Shown piece by piece: positions 46,173 through 55,109 of a DNA stretch of 64,000 bases (position 1 is the stretch's first letter; each line of letters begins with the position of its first letter). Under the pieces are notes generated by a model that was given only the letters and a program-made list of their open reading frames with translations, had not been told where the DNA came from and ran no database searches. The stretch is from CAYJFD01 sp964369605. Lineage in GTDB: Bacteria; Bacteroidota; Bacteroidia; Bacteroidales; UBA932. A program made the position numbers and the translations under genes. The stretch lies in assembly GCA_964369605.1 (NCBI GenBank), contig CAYJFD010000003.1:21778-85777 (forward strand). Direction: 5' to 3'.

Positions 46173-48263
46173 ATGTTAGACATTCTCGATAATGAAATAA
46201 TATACCTAAAAGGAGTCGGACCCAAAAGGGCTGAATTACTTAAGAAAGAATTAAATATTTTTTCTTATCGTGACCTAATCTACACCTTTCCCTTTCGCTA
46301 CCACGACCGTACAAAGATATACGCTATCAATGAGCTCACTAGCTCCTCTGCCCATATACAGATCAGGGGAAAGGTAAGTATGATAAATACCTTAGGCGAA
46401 CGAAAAGGGAAACGACTAATTGTGACCCTTAGCGATTCTACAGGCAAAATCGATTTGATATTTTTTCAGGGCATAAGCTGGGTAAAAGAAAAAGTACGAC
46501 TAGGAAGCGAACTCATAGCCTTTGGTAAAGTAAGTGCGTTTAATTCCAGCCTTAATATGGTTCACCCAGAGATAGAAAGTCCTAGCGACAATACAAGTTC
46601 TGGAAACTACATGACTGGAATATATTCCTCAACAGAGTTACTAAGAAATAATGGATTGGGTATCAAGGCTTTTTCTCAGCTACAGATGACACTTCTTCAA
46701 AAATGCCTTAGCTCCATAAAAGAGACCCTTCCTGAATATTTAATAAAGGAACAACGCCTTTGTCCTCTTCAGTTCGCTCTTAAAAACATCCACTTCCCAA
46801 GCAGTCCCGATGCGCTTAAACATGCTCAGTTCCGCCTTAAATTCGAAGAACTTTTCCTGCTTCAGCTCTCACTGCTTAAACAAAAACATATCCGTATTAA
46901 AGAGAGTAATGGTCTAATCTTTGAGCACGTAAGTGATCACTTCAATAACTGTTACAAACAACTCCCTTTCGAACTCACATCGGCGCAAAAAAGAGTGATT
47001 AAGGAGATCCGTAATGATATGAGAAGCGGATTTCAGATGAATAGACTCCTACAAGGAGATGTGGGTAGTGGTAAAACCCTCGTAGCCCTGCTTTGTTGCT
47101 TAATCGCAGCTGATAATGGCTACCAAAGCGTCCTTATGGTTCCGACTGAAGTTCTTGCTAGTCAACACTTTAAAAGTATTTCGTCACTATGTGACAATAT
47201 CGGAGTCAAAACTGCGCTACTTACAGGAAATACAAAAACAAAGGAAAGACGTCAAATCGATCAGGAGCTTCGCAATGGCGAAATAAAGATACTTATCGGA
47301 ACTCACGCCGTCATAGAAGATAGCGTAGTATTTCAAAAACTAGGCTTCGTTGTGATAGACGAGCAGCATCGCTTTGGCGTAGAACAAAGAGCTAAACTAA
47401 GATTCAAATCAGAGATAGTGCCACATATTCTAGTTATGACTGCAACCCCTATCCCTAGAACCCTTGCTATGACAGTATTTGGAGACCTTGAGGTTTCTAT
47501 AATCGACGAACTACCTCCTAGTAGAAAACCTGTTCTAACAACTCACGCAACAGAAAGTGGTAGAGACAAAGTCTTTCACTTCTTAAAGCAAGAAATAGAA
47601 CAAGGCAGGCAAGTATTTATAGTCTACCCCCTAATAAAAGAATCTCAGACACTTGACTACAAGAATCTAGAAGAAGGTTATGAACTTATAACTAGAGAAT
47701 TTCCTGCACCGAAATATATAACAGCAGTTGTTCATGGAAAACAAAAAGCAGAAGACAAAGCCTATGATATGAAACTATTCGCAGATGGAAGGGCTCATAT
47801 TCTTGTTGCCACATCAGTTATAGAAGTAGGTGTCGACGTTCCAAATGCATCTGTAATGCTTATTGAGAGTGCGGAACGATTTGGACTATCACAGCTACAC
47901 CAGTTAAGAGGAAGAGTTGGTAGAGGCTCTGACAGGGCATACTGTATACTCATGACAAACTATAAACTTAGCACTGAGGCTAAACAAAGGATAGAACTTA
48001 TGTGTAGAACAAATGATGGATTCGAACTAGCCGAGGCCGACATGAAAATGAGAGGCCCTGGAGACATAGAAGGTACTCAACAAAGCGGATTAGCATTTGA
48101 CCTTCACTTGGCCAACCTTAGCAAGGATTCTCAACTACTAAGCCACGCTAGAGAAGTAGCAAGTAAAATCCTAGAGAAGGACCCGCTTCTCCAGCTCCCA
48201 GAAAATAGTCTCTTGAGAGGAGTAAATACTAACACCGCCAAAGACTACTCTAAGATATCTTAA
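46173..48263 (+). CDS. recG: ATP-dependent DNA helicase RecG
   Basis: RecG remodels stalled replication forks and branched DNA. The product from MLDILDNEIIYLKGVGP is 696 aa. It has an N-terminal wedge/OB region (residues ~50-150), Walker A GDVGSGKT, the DExH box IDEQHRFG, MTATPIPRTLAM, and the late RGRVGRGSDRAYC motif. A longer frame begins at 46110 but would overlap the pdxA start and lacks family similarity. recG is alone on its strand and ends at a bidirectional terminator. Confidence 0.96.
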   Translation: MLDILDNEIIYLKGVGPKRAELLKKELNIFSYRDLIYTFPFRYHDRTKIYAINELTSSSAHIQIRGKVSMINTLGERKGKRLIVTLSDSTGKIDLIFFQGISWVKEKVRLGSELIAFGKVSAFNSSLNMVHPEIESPSDNTSSGNYMTGIYSSTELLRNNGLGIKAFSQLQMTLLQKCLSSIKETLPEYLIKEQRLCPLQFALKNIHFPSSPDALKHAQFRLKFEELFLLQLSLLKQKHIRIKESNGLIFEHVSDHFNNCYKQLPFELTSAQKRVIKEIRNDMRSGFQMNRLLQGDVGSGKTLVALLCCLIAADNGYQSVLMVPTEVLASQHFKSISSLCDNIGVKTALLTGNTKTKERRQIDQELRNGEIKILIGTHAVIEDSVVFQKLGFVVIDEQHRFGVEQRAKLRFKSEIVPHILVMTATPIPRTLAMTVFGDLEVSIIDELPPSRKPVLTTHATESGRDKVFHFLKQEIEQGRQVFIVYPLIKESQTLDYKNLEEGYELITREFPAPKYITAVVHGKQKAEDKAYDMKLFADGRAHILVATSVIEVGVDVPNASVMLIESAERFGLSQLHQLRGRVGRGSDRAYCILMTNYKLSTEAKQRIELMCRTNDGFELAEADMKMRGPGDIEGTQQSGLAFDLHLANLSKDSQLLSHAREVASKILEKDPLLQLPENSLLRGVNTNTAKDYSKIS

Positions 48264-48267
48264 AAAA

Positions 48268-48302
48268 GGCTGCAAATCCACCCATTGGTAGGACTTACAG
48301 CC
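48268..48302. terminator. Bidirectional terminator between recG and the DUF3127 gene
   Basis: GGCTG (48268-48272) pairs with CAGCC (48298-48302), and TCC pairs with GGA further in. A-tract and T-tract flank the stem, so it can work in both directions. Confidence 0.6.
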
Positions 48303-48327
48303 TTTTTACTATTTATCTTAAGAATTT

Positions 48328-48720
48328 TTAGAATGGAAGATCATCATTCTCATCGCCTTCAGCCATATCTATTCCTGCTGTCATTCCCATCGAATGATCG
48401 ATTACAGGCTCAAATCCATCTGAAGGGATAGAAGATGTCTGATTATTAGCTCTCTCAAGTTTCCAAGCTCTAATATCAGTATACCATCTACCATTAAATT
48501 CTCTTGACTCTAAATTAAATGAGATTCTTAATAACTCTCCCTCATTATAATTCTGAAGCTCTTTGATCTTATCTTCCCCCCAAACATTCATACATATTTT
48601 CTTAGGATATGTATCTTGTGTTTCAACCACAAATTCTTGTTTACTCCAATCTCCTCTAGCACTTTTTCCACTCTGTACTGGCAAGTGCCTTTCTAGTTTT
48701 GCAACGAGCTCTAAATTCAT
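48328..48720 (-). CDS. DUF3127 protein with an SSB-like C-terminal tail
   Basis: This 130-aa protein has an OB-like N-terminal domain (residues ~1-95, with QEFVVETQDTYPKKICMNVWG) that I recognise as DUF3127. A flexible linker leads to an acidic tail, EGDENDDLPF, at the very C-terminus. That end closely resembles the DDDIPF tip through which SSB recruits partners such as RecG and RecQ. Both of those genes are nearby in the window. A single-stranded nucleic acid role is inferred; the family has no established function I know. It follows the FKBP gene with 2 bp between. Confidence 0.85.
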   Translation of the reverse strand: MNLELVAKLERHLPVQSGKSARGDWSKQEFVVETQDTYPKKICMNVWGEDKIKELQNYNEGELLRISFNLESREFNGRWYTDIRAWKLERANNQTSSIPSDGFEPVIDHSMGMTAGIDMAEGDENDDLPF

Positions 48721-48722
48721 AA

Positions 48723-49517
48723 TTATTTTTTAGCAACTTTTATATCTGCCGAACCTTTTGCTTGTACAGTACTAGCTGCTGGCATCTTCTTTGCTTCTGT
48801 TGCTGGTGCTGCTTCTACTTCTGGGTTAGCCTTCATAACTTTGAAAAGCTCTACCTCAAAGATAAGAGTAGCCTTTGGAGGGATTGGACCACCACCATGC
48901 TCACCATAACCTAAGTCATAAGGAACATATAATCTGATCTTACCACCTTCTTTAACATATTGAAGACCTTCAGTAAATCCTTTTACAACATTCTCTAGTG
49001 GGAAAGTAGCTGTCTGACCTCTTCCGTACGAAGAATCAAACTCTTTTCCATCTACAAAAGTTCCTTTATAGTGAACCTCAACTGTATCAACACCTGTTGG
49101 AGAGATACCATCACCTTCCTCAAGAATTTCGTACTGAAGACCACTCTCTAATACTACGATATCTGGATTAGACTTGTTCTCTTCTAATAATGCCTCTGCA
49201 TCCTCTAGTCTCTTATTATCTACATATCTCTGTCTCTCTAACATATACTTGTTAAGAAAGTCCATAGCTGCCTTATCATCAAATAATGTTTTTTCTTCAT
49301 TTAAGATATCATTGAAACCTTTCTTCATTTCACAAAGGTTGATCTCACCAAAGTCTGACATCACGATATTCTTACCTAAATACATACCGATAGCATAACT
49401 TAACGAATCTACCTGAGCGTCAGAAACTTCTGGCGACTTGTTTCCCTTGTCATAATAACAAGAACTTAATAACACTGCTGTAAATGCAGCAACTGAGATT
49501 AATTTTAATGTTTTCAT
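48723..49517 (-). CDS. FKBP-type peptidyl-prolyl isomerase, lipoprotein (FkpA-like)
   Basis: The protein speeds proline isomerisation in exported proteins. It has a lipobox LLSSC (Cys near residue 20), an FkpA/Mip-like helical dimerisation region (residues ~35-115), an FKBP domain (~120-225; VEVHYKGTFVDGKEFDSSYG and GEHGGGPIPPKATLIFEVEL), and an Ala/Lys/Pro-rich tail of about 35 residues. Its place is the periplasmic face of a membrane. It is 11 bp after nhaA and 2 bp before the DUF3127 gene. Confidence 0.93.
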   Translation of the reverse strand: MKTLKLISVAAFTAVLLSSCYYDKGNKSPEVSDAQVDSLSYAIGMYLGKNIVMSDFGEINLCEMKKGFNDILNEEKTLFDDKAAMDFLNKYMLERQRYVDNKRLEDAEALLEENKSNPDIVVLESGLQYEILEEGDGISPTGVDTVEVHYKGTFVDGKEFDSSYGRGQTATFPLENVVKGFTEGLQYVKEGGKIRLYVPYDLGYGEHGGGPIPPKATLIFEVELFKVMKANPEVEAAPATEAKKMPAASTVQAKGSADIKVAKK

Positions 49518-49528
49518 TTTTTTTATTT

Positions 49529-50905
49529 TTAATTATTAATAATTTCTCTTTTAATTCTTTTTCTATGCCCTTTTTTCTCTGGCGCCGTAAAGATATGTAA
49601 AAAAAACAAACCTAACAAAGCAGAGACTATAGAAGTCATTAAAATAGTGGCCTTACCTAAATTCACACTCGAAGAATCATCAAAGGCCATTCCATTTATA
49701 AATATAGACATGGTAAATCCGATTCCTGCGATCACACCCAGTGCGAAAATTTGCCTCCATTTAGCCCCTAGCGGCAGTTCTGCCAATTTTAATTTCACAG
49801 AAATATAACTGAAAAGGCAAATTCCTAAAGGCTTACCGACTAATAATCCCAAGGATATTCCCATCGCTAATGGTGGAATCGTATTCATTTCCAGTAAAGA
49901 ACTGTCAAGCACTACTCCGGCGTTCGCTAAGGCAAAGAGCGGTATAATTACATAGTTCACCCAAGGATGCATTCCTGCCTCAAAACGGTGCATCATAGGA
50001 TTAATAGCATCCACTTGCGATTTCAACTTATGAATAATCTCATGCTGCTCAAAATTAGCCAACACCTTTATTTCGCTATTACTATGCTGTTTAAACTTCT
50101 CCATCAGACTCTTTCCCCTAACATAGAATCTAAGCTCATTAATAGAAGTCCTCGCAGGCACTGTAATGGCCAATAAAACTCCGGCGATAGTAGAATGTAC
50201 ACCAGACTGAAGAACAAAATACCACACTAGAATACCTGGAATAATATAAAATAGCTGATTCTTTAAGTTTAATCTATTAACTACTACCAACACTCCTAAT
50301 AATAGTGCTATATATATAAAGTAAACAAAATGAATTTCGTGAGAAGGATAAAAAATAGCAAGAATAAAAATAGAGCCTAAGTCATCGACTATGGCAAGTG
50401 CTATTAAAAAGACCTTTATTCCTAAAGGACAGCGCTTTCCTAGCAGAGATATTATACCTACTGCAAAAGCAATATCGGTCGCCATAGGTATTCCCCATCC
50501 TGCTTCCGTCGGTGTTCCATGGTTAAAAAATGCAAAGATCAAGGCCGGCACTAACATACCACCCACAGCTGCGAATATAGGTAAAGTCGCGTGTTTAATA
50601 TCGGATAACTCTCCTACTAGCACCTCCCTTTTTATCTCCAGTCCAACAACAAAAAAGAATATAGCCATTAGTCCATCATTCACCCACTGCCTCATACTCA
50701 TATTCAAGGAGAAATCTCCTATAGAAATCCCGCCTTCTTGCTCCCACATTTCATGAAGTGGACTAAGTCCTGGGATATTAGCGGCTAACACTGCGATTAC
50801 TGCAAAGAAAAGCAATATTAAACCCCCTGCTGACTGACTATGAAAGAAGGCATTAAAGAATGACCTTAATTCCATATTTCTTATTATTCTCGCTCTATCT
50901 ATCAT
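49529..50905 (-). CDS. nhaA: Na+/H+ antiporter NhaA
   Basis: NhaA exchanges internal Na+ for external H+. The 458-aa protein has about a dozen membrane helices, the key paired Asp residues in AIVDDLGSIFILAI, and PMATDIAFAVGII. A cytoplasmic loop near residues 255-310 is longer than in E. coli NhaA. The start is uncertain: the first ATG (50905) leaves 7 bp after the speB stop, while MELRSFFNAF ten codons in also looks reasonable. Confidence 0.95.
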   Translation of the reverse strand: MIDRARIIRNMELRSFFNAFFHSQSAGGLILLFFAVIAVLAANIPGLSPLHEMWEQEGGISIGDFSLNMSMRQWVNDGLMAIFFFVVGLEIKREVLVGELSDIKHATLPIFAAVGGMLVPALIFAFFNHGTPTEAGWGIPMATDIAFAVGIISLLGKRCPLGIKVFLIALAIVDDLGSIFILAIFYPSHEIHFVYFIYIALLLGVLVVVNRLNLKNQLFYIIPGILVWYFVLQSGVHSTIAGVLLAITVPARTSINELRFYVRGKSLMEKFKQHSNSEIKVLANFEQHEIIHKLKSQVDAINPMMHRFEAGMHPWVNYVIIPLFALANAGVVLDSSLLEMNTIPPLAMGISLGLLVGKPLGICLFSYISVKLKLAELPLGAKWRQIFALGVIAGIGFTMSIFINGMAFDDSSSVNLGKATILMTSIVSALLGLFFLHIFTAPEKKGHRKRIKREIINN

Positions 50906-50912
50906 CTTTCAA

Positions 50913-51941
50913 CTATTTACTATTTGAAATATTCGTACAAACTGCTAACTTAAATAACATCCTAGCTCCTACATTTGCGTCCCATTCCGATTCAGGCGAA
51001 GGAGCGACCTCACACAGGTCAAAACCTATAATTCTCCTACCAGAAGCTGCCAAACGTGATAGAAGATAATCTGCCTGGGAGAAATCCATACCCCCCGGCA
51101 CTGGTGTACCAGTATTAGGGCAGTACTCTGGGCTAAGACCATCTATATCAAAACTTACATATACATTTTCTGGAAGGGTTGATATTATCTGATCACAGAT
51201 CTCTCTCCAACACTTTCCATTATAAAGTTCGTCCTTAATTTCTTTATCCGTAAATGATCTTACTCTTAAATCGTTTTGCATTATTTCATTTTCCTGCTCA
51301 CAGTAATCTCTTATAGCTACCTGAGTTAATGCCGTTACCTGCTTTACCTGCTCTAAAACATTATTCATAATAGAGGCATGTGAGTACTGAAAACCTTCAT
51401 AAGCATCCCTCAGATCGGCATGAGCATCTATATGTAATATACCAAAGCTATCATACTTCTCAGAGAGAGCCTTTATTAGGCCAAAAGGAACACTATGCTC
51501 ACCTCCTACTACGGCAACCATTTTTCCTTCATCAAGTAGGGATTTCGATTCTTGATATATATAATCATTTATTTTTTGTGAGCTCTGATTCACTTGCTCA
51601 CATATAGCTTCTAGACTCTTTGGATCTTCTCCATTCTCCAACTCAGCTATTACGTGCTCCACCATCTTCCTCGCCTCTACATTTTCTGCTTGAATATACT
51701 CTGGCGCAAGTTTAGTAGCCATCTTCATCTCCCAAGCATTCTCCAAACTTGAGTCAAATAAATCTACTTGCAGCGAGGCATCCATTATTGCCTCTGGCCC
51801 CTGCGCTGTACCCTGACCATAAGAAACAGTCGCATCCCAAGGTGCTTGTAATAAGACTAACTCTGCGTCGCAAGTTTCAACTGGTAGGGCAAAATAATTC
51901 CCATTTGCAATACCTATTAAATTTGGATTAAAATTTTCCAT
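50913..51941 (-). CDS. speB: Agmatinase/arginase-family ureohydrolase
   Basis: The enzyme hydrolyses a guanidino group to urea. The three Mn-binding signatures are present: GGEHSVPFG, HIDAHADLRDAYEG and SFDIDGLSPEYCP. The protein is 342 aa, longer than E. coli SpeB because of a helical insert near residues 75-130. The substrate (agmatine, arginine or another guanidine) cannot be fixed from the sequence. It begins the speB-nhaA-FKBP-DUF3127 series and diverges from recQ. Confidence 0.85.
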   Translation of the reverse strand: MENFNPNLIGIANGNYFALPVETCDAELVLLQAPWDATVSYGQGTAQGPEAIMDASLQVDLFDSSLENAWEMKMATKLAPEYIQAENVEARKMVEHVIAELENGEDPKSLEAICEQVNQSSQKINDYIYQESKSLLDEGKMVAVVGGEHSVPFGLIKALSEKYDSFGILHIDAHADLRDAYEGFQYSHASIMNNVLEQVKQVTALTQVAIRDYCEQENEIMQNDLRVRSFTDKEIKDELYNGKCWREICDQIISTLPENVYVSFDIDGLSPEYCPNTGTPVPGGMDFSQADYLLSRLAASGRRIIGFDLCEVAPSPESEWDANVGARMLFKLAVCTNISNSK

Positions 51942-51972
51942 AAAATTATTAAGCTATTGTTTTATTTTTTAT

Positions 51973-51980
51973 TATATTTG
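51973..51980 (+). promoter_or_regulatory. recQ -7 box candidate
   Basis: TATATTTG, 48 bp before the recQ ATG. On the other strand TACCTTTG (52014-52021) could serve speB. Neither has a well-spaced -33 box. Confidence 0.4.
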
Positions 51981-52028
51981 TAATTAATAACGCGAATTAT
52001 AAACTTCGGGGCACAAAGGTAATAAAAT

Positions 52029-54236
52029 ATGTATACTAATTCAGAAGAATTACACAGTAAATTAAAAGAGTTTTTTGGCTTTGACTCTTTTAAAGGCAGA
52101 CAAGAAGAGATAATACAACACCTTATCTCTGGAAACAACGTGTTTGTTTTAATGCCTACAGGAGGTGGCAAATCATTATGCTACCAGCTACCTGCATTAA
52201 TAATGGAAGGTACAGCTATAATTATATCACCGCTTATAGCGTTGATGAAGAACCAAGTAGACGCGATTCGTGGATTTGTGGAAAACAAAGAGGGTATTGC
52301 GCACTTTATGAATTCCTCTCTGAACAAAAGCCAATTAAACATTGTAAAAAGAGATTTACTAGCAGGTACCACTAAACTGCTTTACTTAGCCCCTGAGTCC
52401 CTAACAAAACAAGAAAACATAGATTTTCTAAAACAGCTTAATATTTCCTTCTATGCCATAGACGAGGCTCACTGTATATCAGAGTGGGGACACGACTTTA
52501 GACCAGAGTACAGAAGGATACACTCTATTGTGAAAGAATTAGGGGATGCACCTATAATCGCACTAACTGCTACGGCGACTCCAAAGGTTCAGTCCGATAT
52601 TCAAAAAAACTTGCAGATGAGTGAAGCGAGATCCTTTAAAGACTCCTTTAATCGTAAAAATCTTTACTACGAGATGAGAGATAAGGGGGAGGTCAAGAAG
52701 GAGTTAATAAAGTTTATAAAACAAAATGCTGGCAAGTCGGGAATTATATACTGCCTAAGCCGCAAAAAAGTAGAAGACATCGCAGAACTACTAAATGTTA
52801 ACGGCATTAAAGCGCTGCCTTACCACGCAGGGATGGACGCCGCTACTCGTGCAAAAACTCAAGATGCCTTTCTAATGGAAGACATCGAAGTAATAGTGGC
52901 AACCATAGCTTTTGGTATGGGTATAGATAAACCAGATGTTAGATTTGTAATTCACTACGACATCCCGAAGAGTCTTGAGGGCTACTACCAAGAAACTGGT
53001 CGAGCAGGTAGAGATGGAAATGAGGGTCAATGTATCACATTTTATAGCTATAAAGATATTCAAAAATTAGAAAAATTCATGCAGGGTAAGCCTGTTTCTG
53101 AACAAGAAATAGGAAAACAGCTTCTTATGGAAACTGTTTCTTATGCAGAATCAAATAGATGCCGCAGAATACTTCTTCTAAACTATTTTGGAGAAGAATA
53201 CCGCGAAACAAACTGTGGAGCCTGTGACAACTGTCTAAATCCTAAAGCTCAGTTTGACGGACAAGAATATATGCTCCAAGCCATAAAACTGGTTAATTCT
53301 ATGGAAGAGAAGTTCAAGATCGAACACCTTGCGAACATTCTCGTAGGACAGTCTAACTCTATTATTAAGTCATATAACCACGATAAGCATGAACTTTTTG
53401 GGATAGGAGCAAAGAAGGGGCTAAAGTTCTACCTTGCTATTCTACGCCAAGGGCTTATCCTCCACCTATTCGATAAAGATATTGAACTTTACGGGCTGAT
53501 ATCTGTAACTGATAAGGGTAATGAATTTTTCAATAAGCCTTACCCTATTATGCTAACAGAAGATAGGGAGTTTACAGACTACGAAGACGATGATGCTGAT
53601 GATATTATAGTTCCGAACACAAGAGTTCAGGCTAATGGAGCGGGTGACCCTACCCTATTCAATATGCTAAAGGATCTTCGCAAGTCTCTATCAAAGAAAC
53701 TAAATCTGCCGCCTTTTGTATTATTTACAGACCCATCCCTTGAAGATATGGCTACGCAATACCCTATTACCATAGATGAGCTAAAAAACTGCCCAGGTGT
53801 AGGTGAAGGCAAGGCGCGTAAGTACGGCAAGGAGTTTCTTGAATTAATTGACAGATATGTCCAGGAAAATGAGATAGATAGACCTACTGATTTCGTTGTA
53901 AAATCTGTTGTAAATAAGTCTGCAAATAAAGTATATATCATTCAGAATATTGATAGAAAAATTACCCTTGAAGACATCGCTGATGCGAAGGATATGGACC
54001 TTATTCAAGTAATAGAAGAGATCGAGGCCATCGTTAACTCAGGAACAAAACTAAATATTGACTACTACCTTGACCAGGCAGTAGATGATGACAAGGTAGA
54101 CGACATATATGACTACTTTAGAAATGATGCCAATAGTGATTCTCTATCAGAAGCGATGGAGGAATTAGGTTCTAGTTTCACTGAGGAAGAAGTGAGACTT
54201 GTGCGTATCAAATTCTTTTCTGAGCTAGCTAACTAG
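52029..54236 (+). CDS. recQ: ATP-dependent DNA helicase RecQ
   Basis: RecQ unwinds DNA 3'-5' in recombination and repair. It has Walker A MPTGGGKSLCYQLP, a DEAH box in IDEAHCISEWGHDFRPEY with the RecQ aromatic loop, and the GRAGRDG motif. The zinc-binding RQC region has CRRILLLNYFGE and CGACDNC. A winged helix, an HRDC domain (~520-600) and a C-terminal helical extension complete 735 aa. It heads a recQ-miaA-radical SAM operon, with 11 bp to miaA. Confidence 0.96.
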   Translation: MYTNSEELHSKLKEFFGFDSFKGRQEEIIQHLISGNNVFVLMPTGGGKSLCYQLPALIMEGTAIIISPLIALMKNQVDAIRGFVENKEGIAHFMNSSLNKSQLNIVKRDLLAGTTKLLYLAPESLTKQENIDFLKQLNISFYAIDEAHCISEWGHDFRPEYRRIHSIVKELGDAPIIALTATATPKVQSDIQKNLQMSEARSFKDSFNRKNLYYEMRDKGEVKKELIKFIKQNAGKSGIIYCLSRKKVEDIAELLNVNGIKALPYHAGMDAATRAKTQDAFLMEDIEVIVATIAFGMGIDKPDVRFVIHYDIPKSLEGYYQETGRAGRDGNEGQCITFYSYKDIQKLEKFMQGKPVSEQEIGKQLLMETVSYAESNRCRRILLLNYFGEEYRETNCGACDNCLNPKAQFDGQEYMLQAIKLVNSMEEKFKIEHLANILVGQSNSIIKSYNHDKHELFGIGAKKGLKFYLAILRQGLILHLFDKDIELYGLISVTDKGNEFFNKPYPIMLTEDREFTDYEDDDADDIIVPNTRVQANGAGDPTLFNMLKDLRKSLSKKLNLPPFVLFTDPSLEDMATQYPITIDELKNCPGVGEGKARKYGKEFLELIDRYVQENEIDRPTDFVVKSVVNKSANKVYIIQNIDRKITLEDIADAKDMDLIQVIEEIEAIVNSGTKLNIDYYLDQAVDDDKVDDIYDYFRNDANSDSLSEAMEELGSSFTEEEVRLVRIKFFSELAN

Positions 54237-54247
54237 CGCACTTCTCT

Positions 54248-55096
54248 ATGCAAAAAGAACTAAAAATCGTACTTGGCCCTACTGCAGTTGGGAAAACAGA
54301 CTATAGTATTAAACTAGCAAAGGAGTACCACTCACCCATAATATCCTGTGACTCGAGGCAGATATACAAGGAATTAAAAATAGGCTCTGCCCCTCCTTCA
54401 CCTGAACAGCTAGCAGAGGTAAAGCACTATTTTATAGCATCACACACTATTACAGATCACTATACGGCTGGCCGCTATGAGCTTGACGCCCTTGAGGTAT
54501 TAGACACTCTTTTCAAAGAACACGATACGCTTATTATGTGCGGCGGCTCTGCACTATATATTGACGCGCTCTGCTACGGTCTAGACGCCTTTCCTGATGC
54601 AGATCTTGCACTAAGAGAAAAATTAAATAACAGACTTGAACTCGAAGGACTTGAATCACTAAGATTTGAGCTCAAAAAATGCGATCCAGAGACTTACCAA
54701 GTAATAGATTTAGCAAATGCAAGAAGGGTCGTGCGAGCACTAGAGGTTTTCTATCAAACTGGTACAAAATTTTCAGATTTTAAAACTAACTCTGTCAAGG
54801 AGCGACCTTTCAAGATCACTAAGATCCTTATAGAAAGGCCTAGAGAAGAATTATACGATAGAATAAATAGAAGAGTGGATATAATGATAGATAATGGTCT
54901 TGTCAGCGAGGCTAAAGATTTACTCCCTTTTAGAAATCTCCCTTCGCTAAACACTGTTGGATATAGAGAGCTTTTTGAGCACTTCGAAGGAAAGCACTCT
55001 ATGGAAAAGGCCATAGAGCTTATCAAGAGAAACACTCGTCATTTCGCAAAGAAACAGATATCTTGGTGGAGAGAGCTCCAAACTCAAGCAAAATAA
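54248..55096 (+). CDS. miaA: tRNA dimethylallyltransferase
   Basis: MiaA adds a dimethylallyl group to A37 of tRNAs that read codons starting with U. The P-loop GPTAVGKT, the catalytic SCDSRQIYKELKIGSAPP segment, TAGRYELDA and the C-terminal RHFAKKQISWWRE are all typical. The 282-aa length is on the short side but complete. It is 11 bp downstream of recQ and 13 bp upstream of the radical SAM gene. Confidence 0.95.
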   Translation: MQKELKIVLGPTAVGKTDYSIKLAKEYHSPIISCDSRQIYKELKIGSAPPSPEQLAEVKHYFIASHTITDHYTAGRYELDALEVLDTLFKEHDTLIMCGGSALYIDALCYGLDAFPDADLALREKLNNRLELEGLESLRFELKKCDPETYQVIDLANARRVVRALEVFYQTGTKFSDFKTNSVKERPFKITKILIERPREELYDRINRRVDIMIDNGLVSEAKDLLPFRNLPSLNTVGYRELFEHFEGKHSMEKAIELIKRNTRHFAKKQISWWRELQTQAK

Positions 55097-55109
55097 CACA
55101 TTTGAAAAA

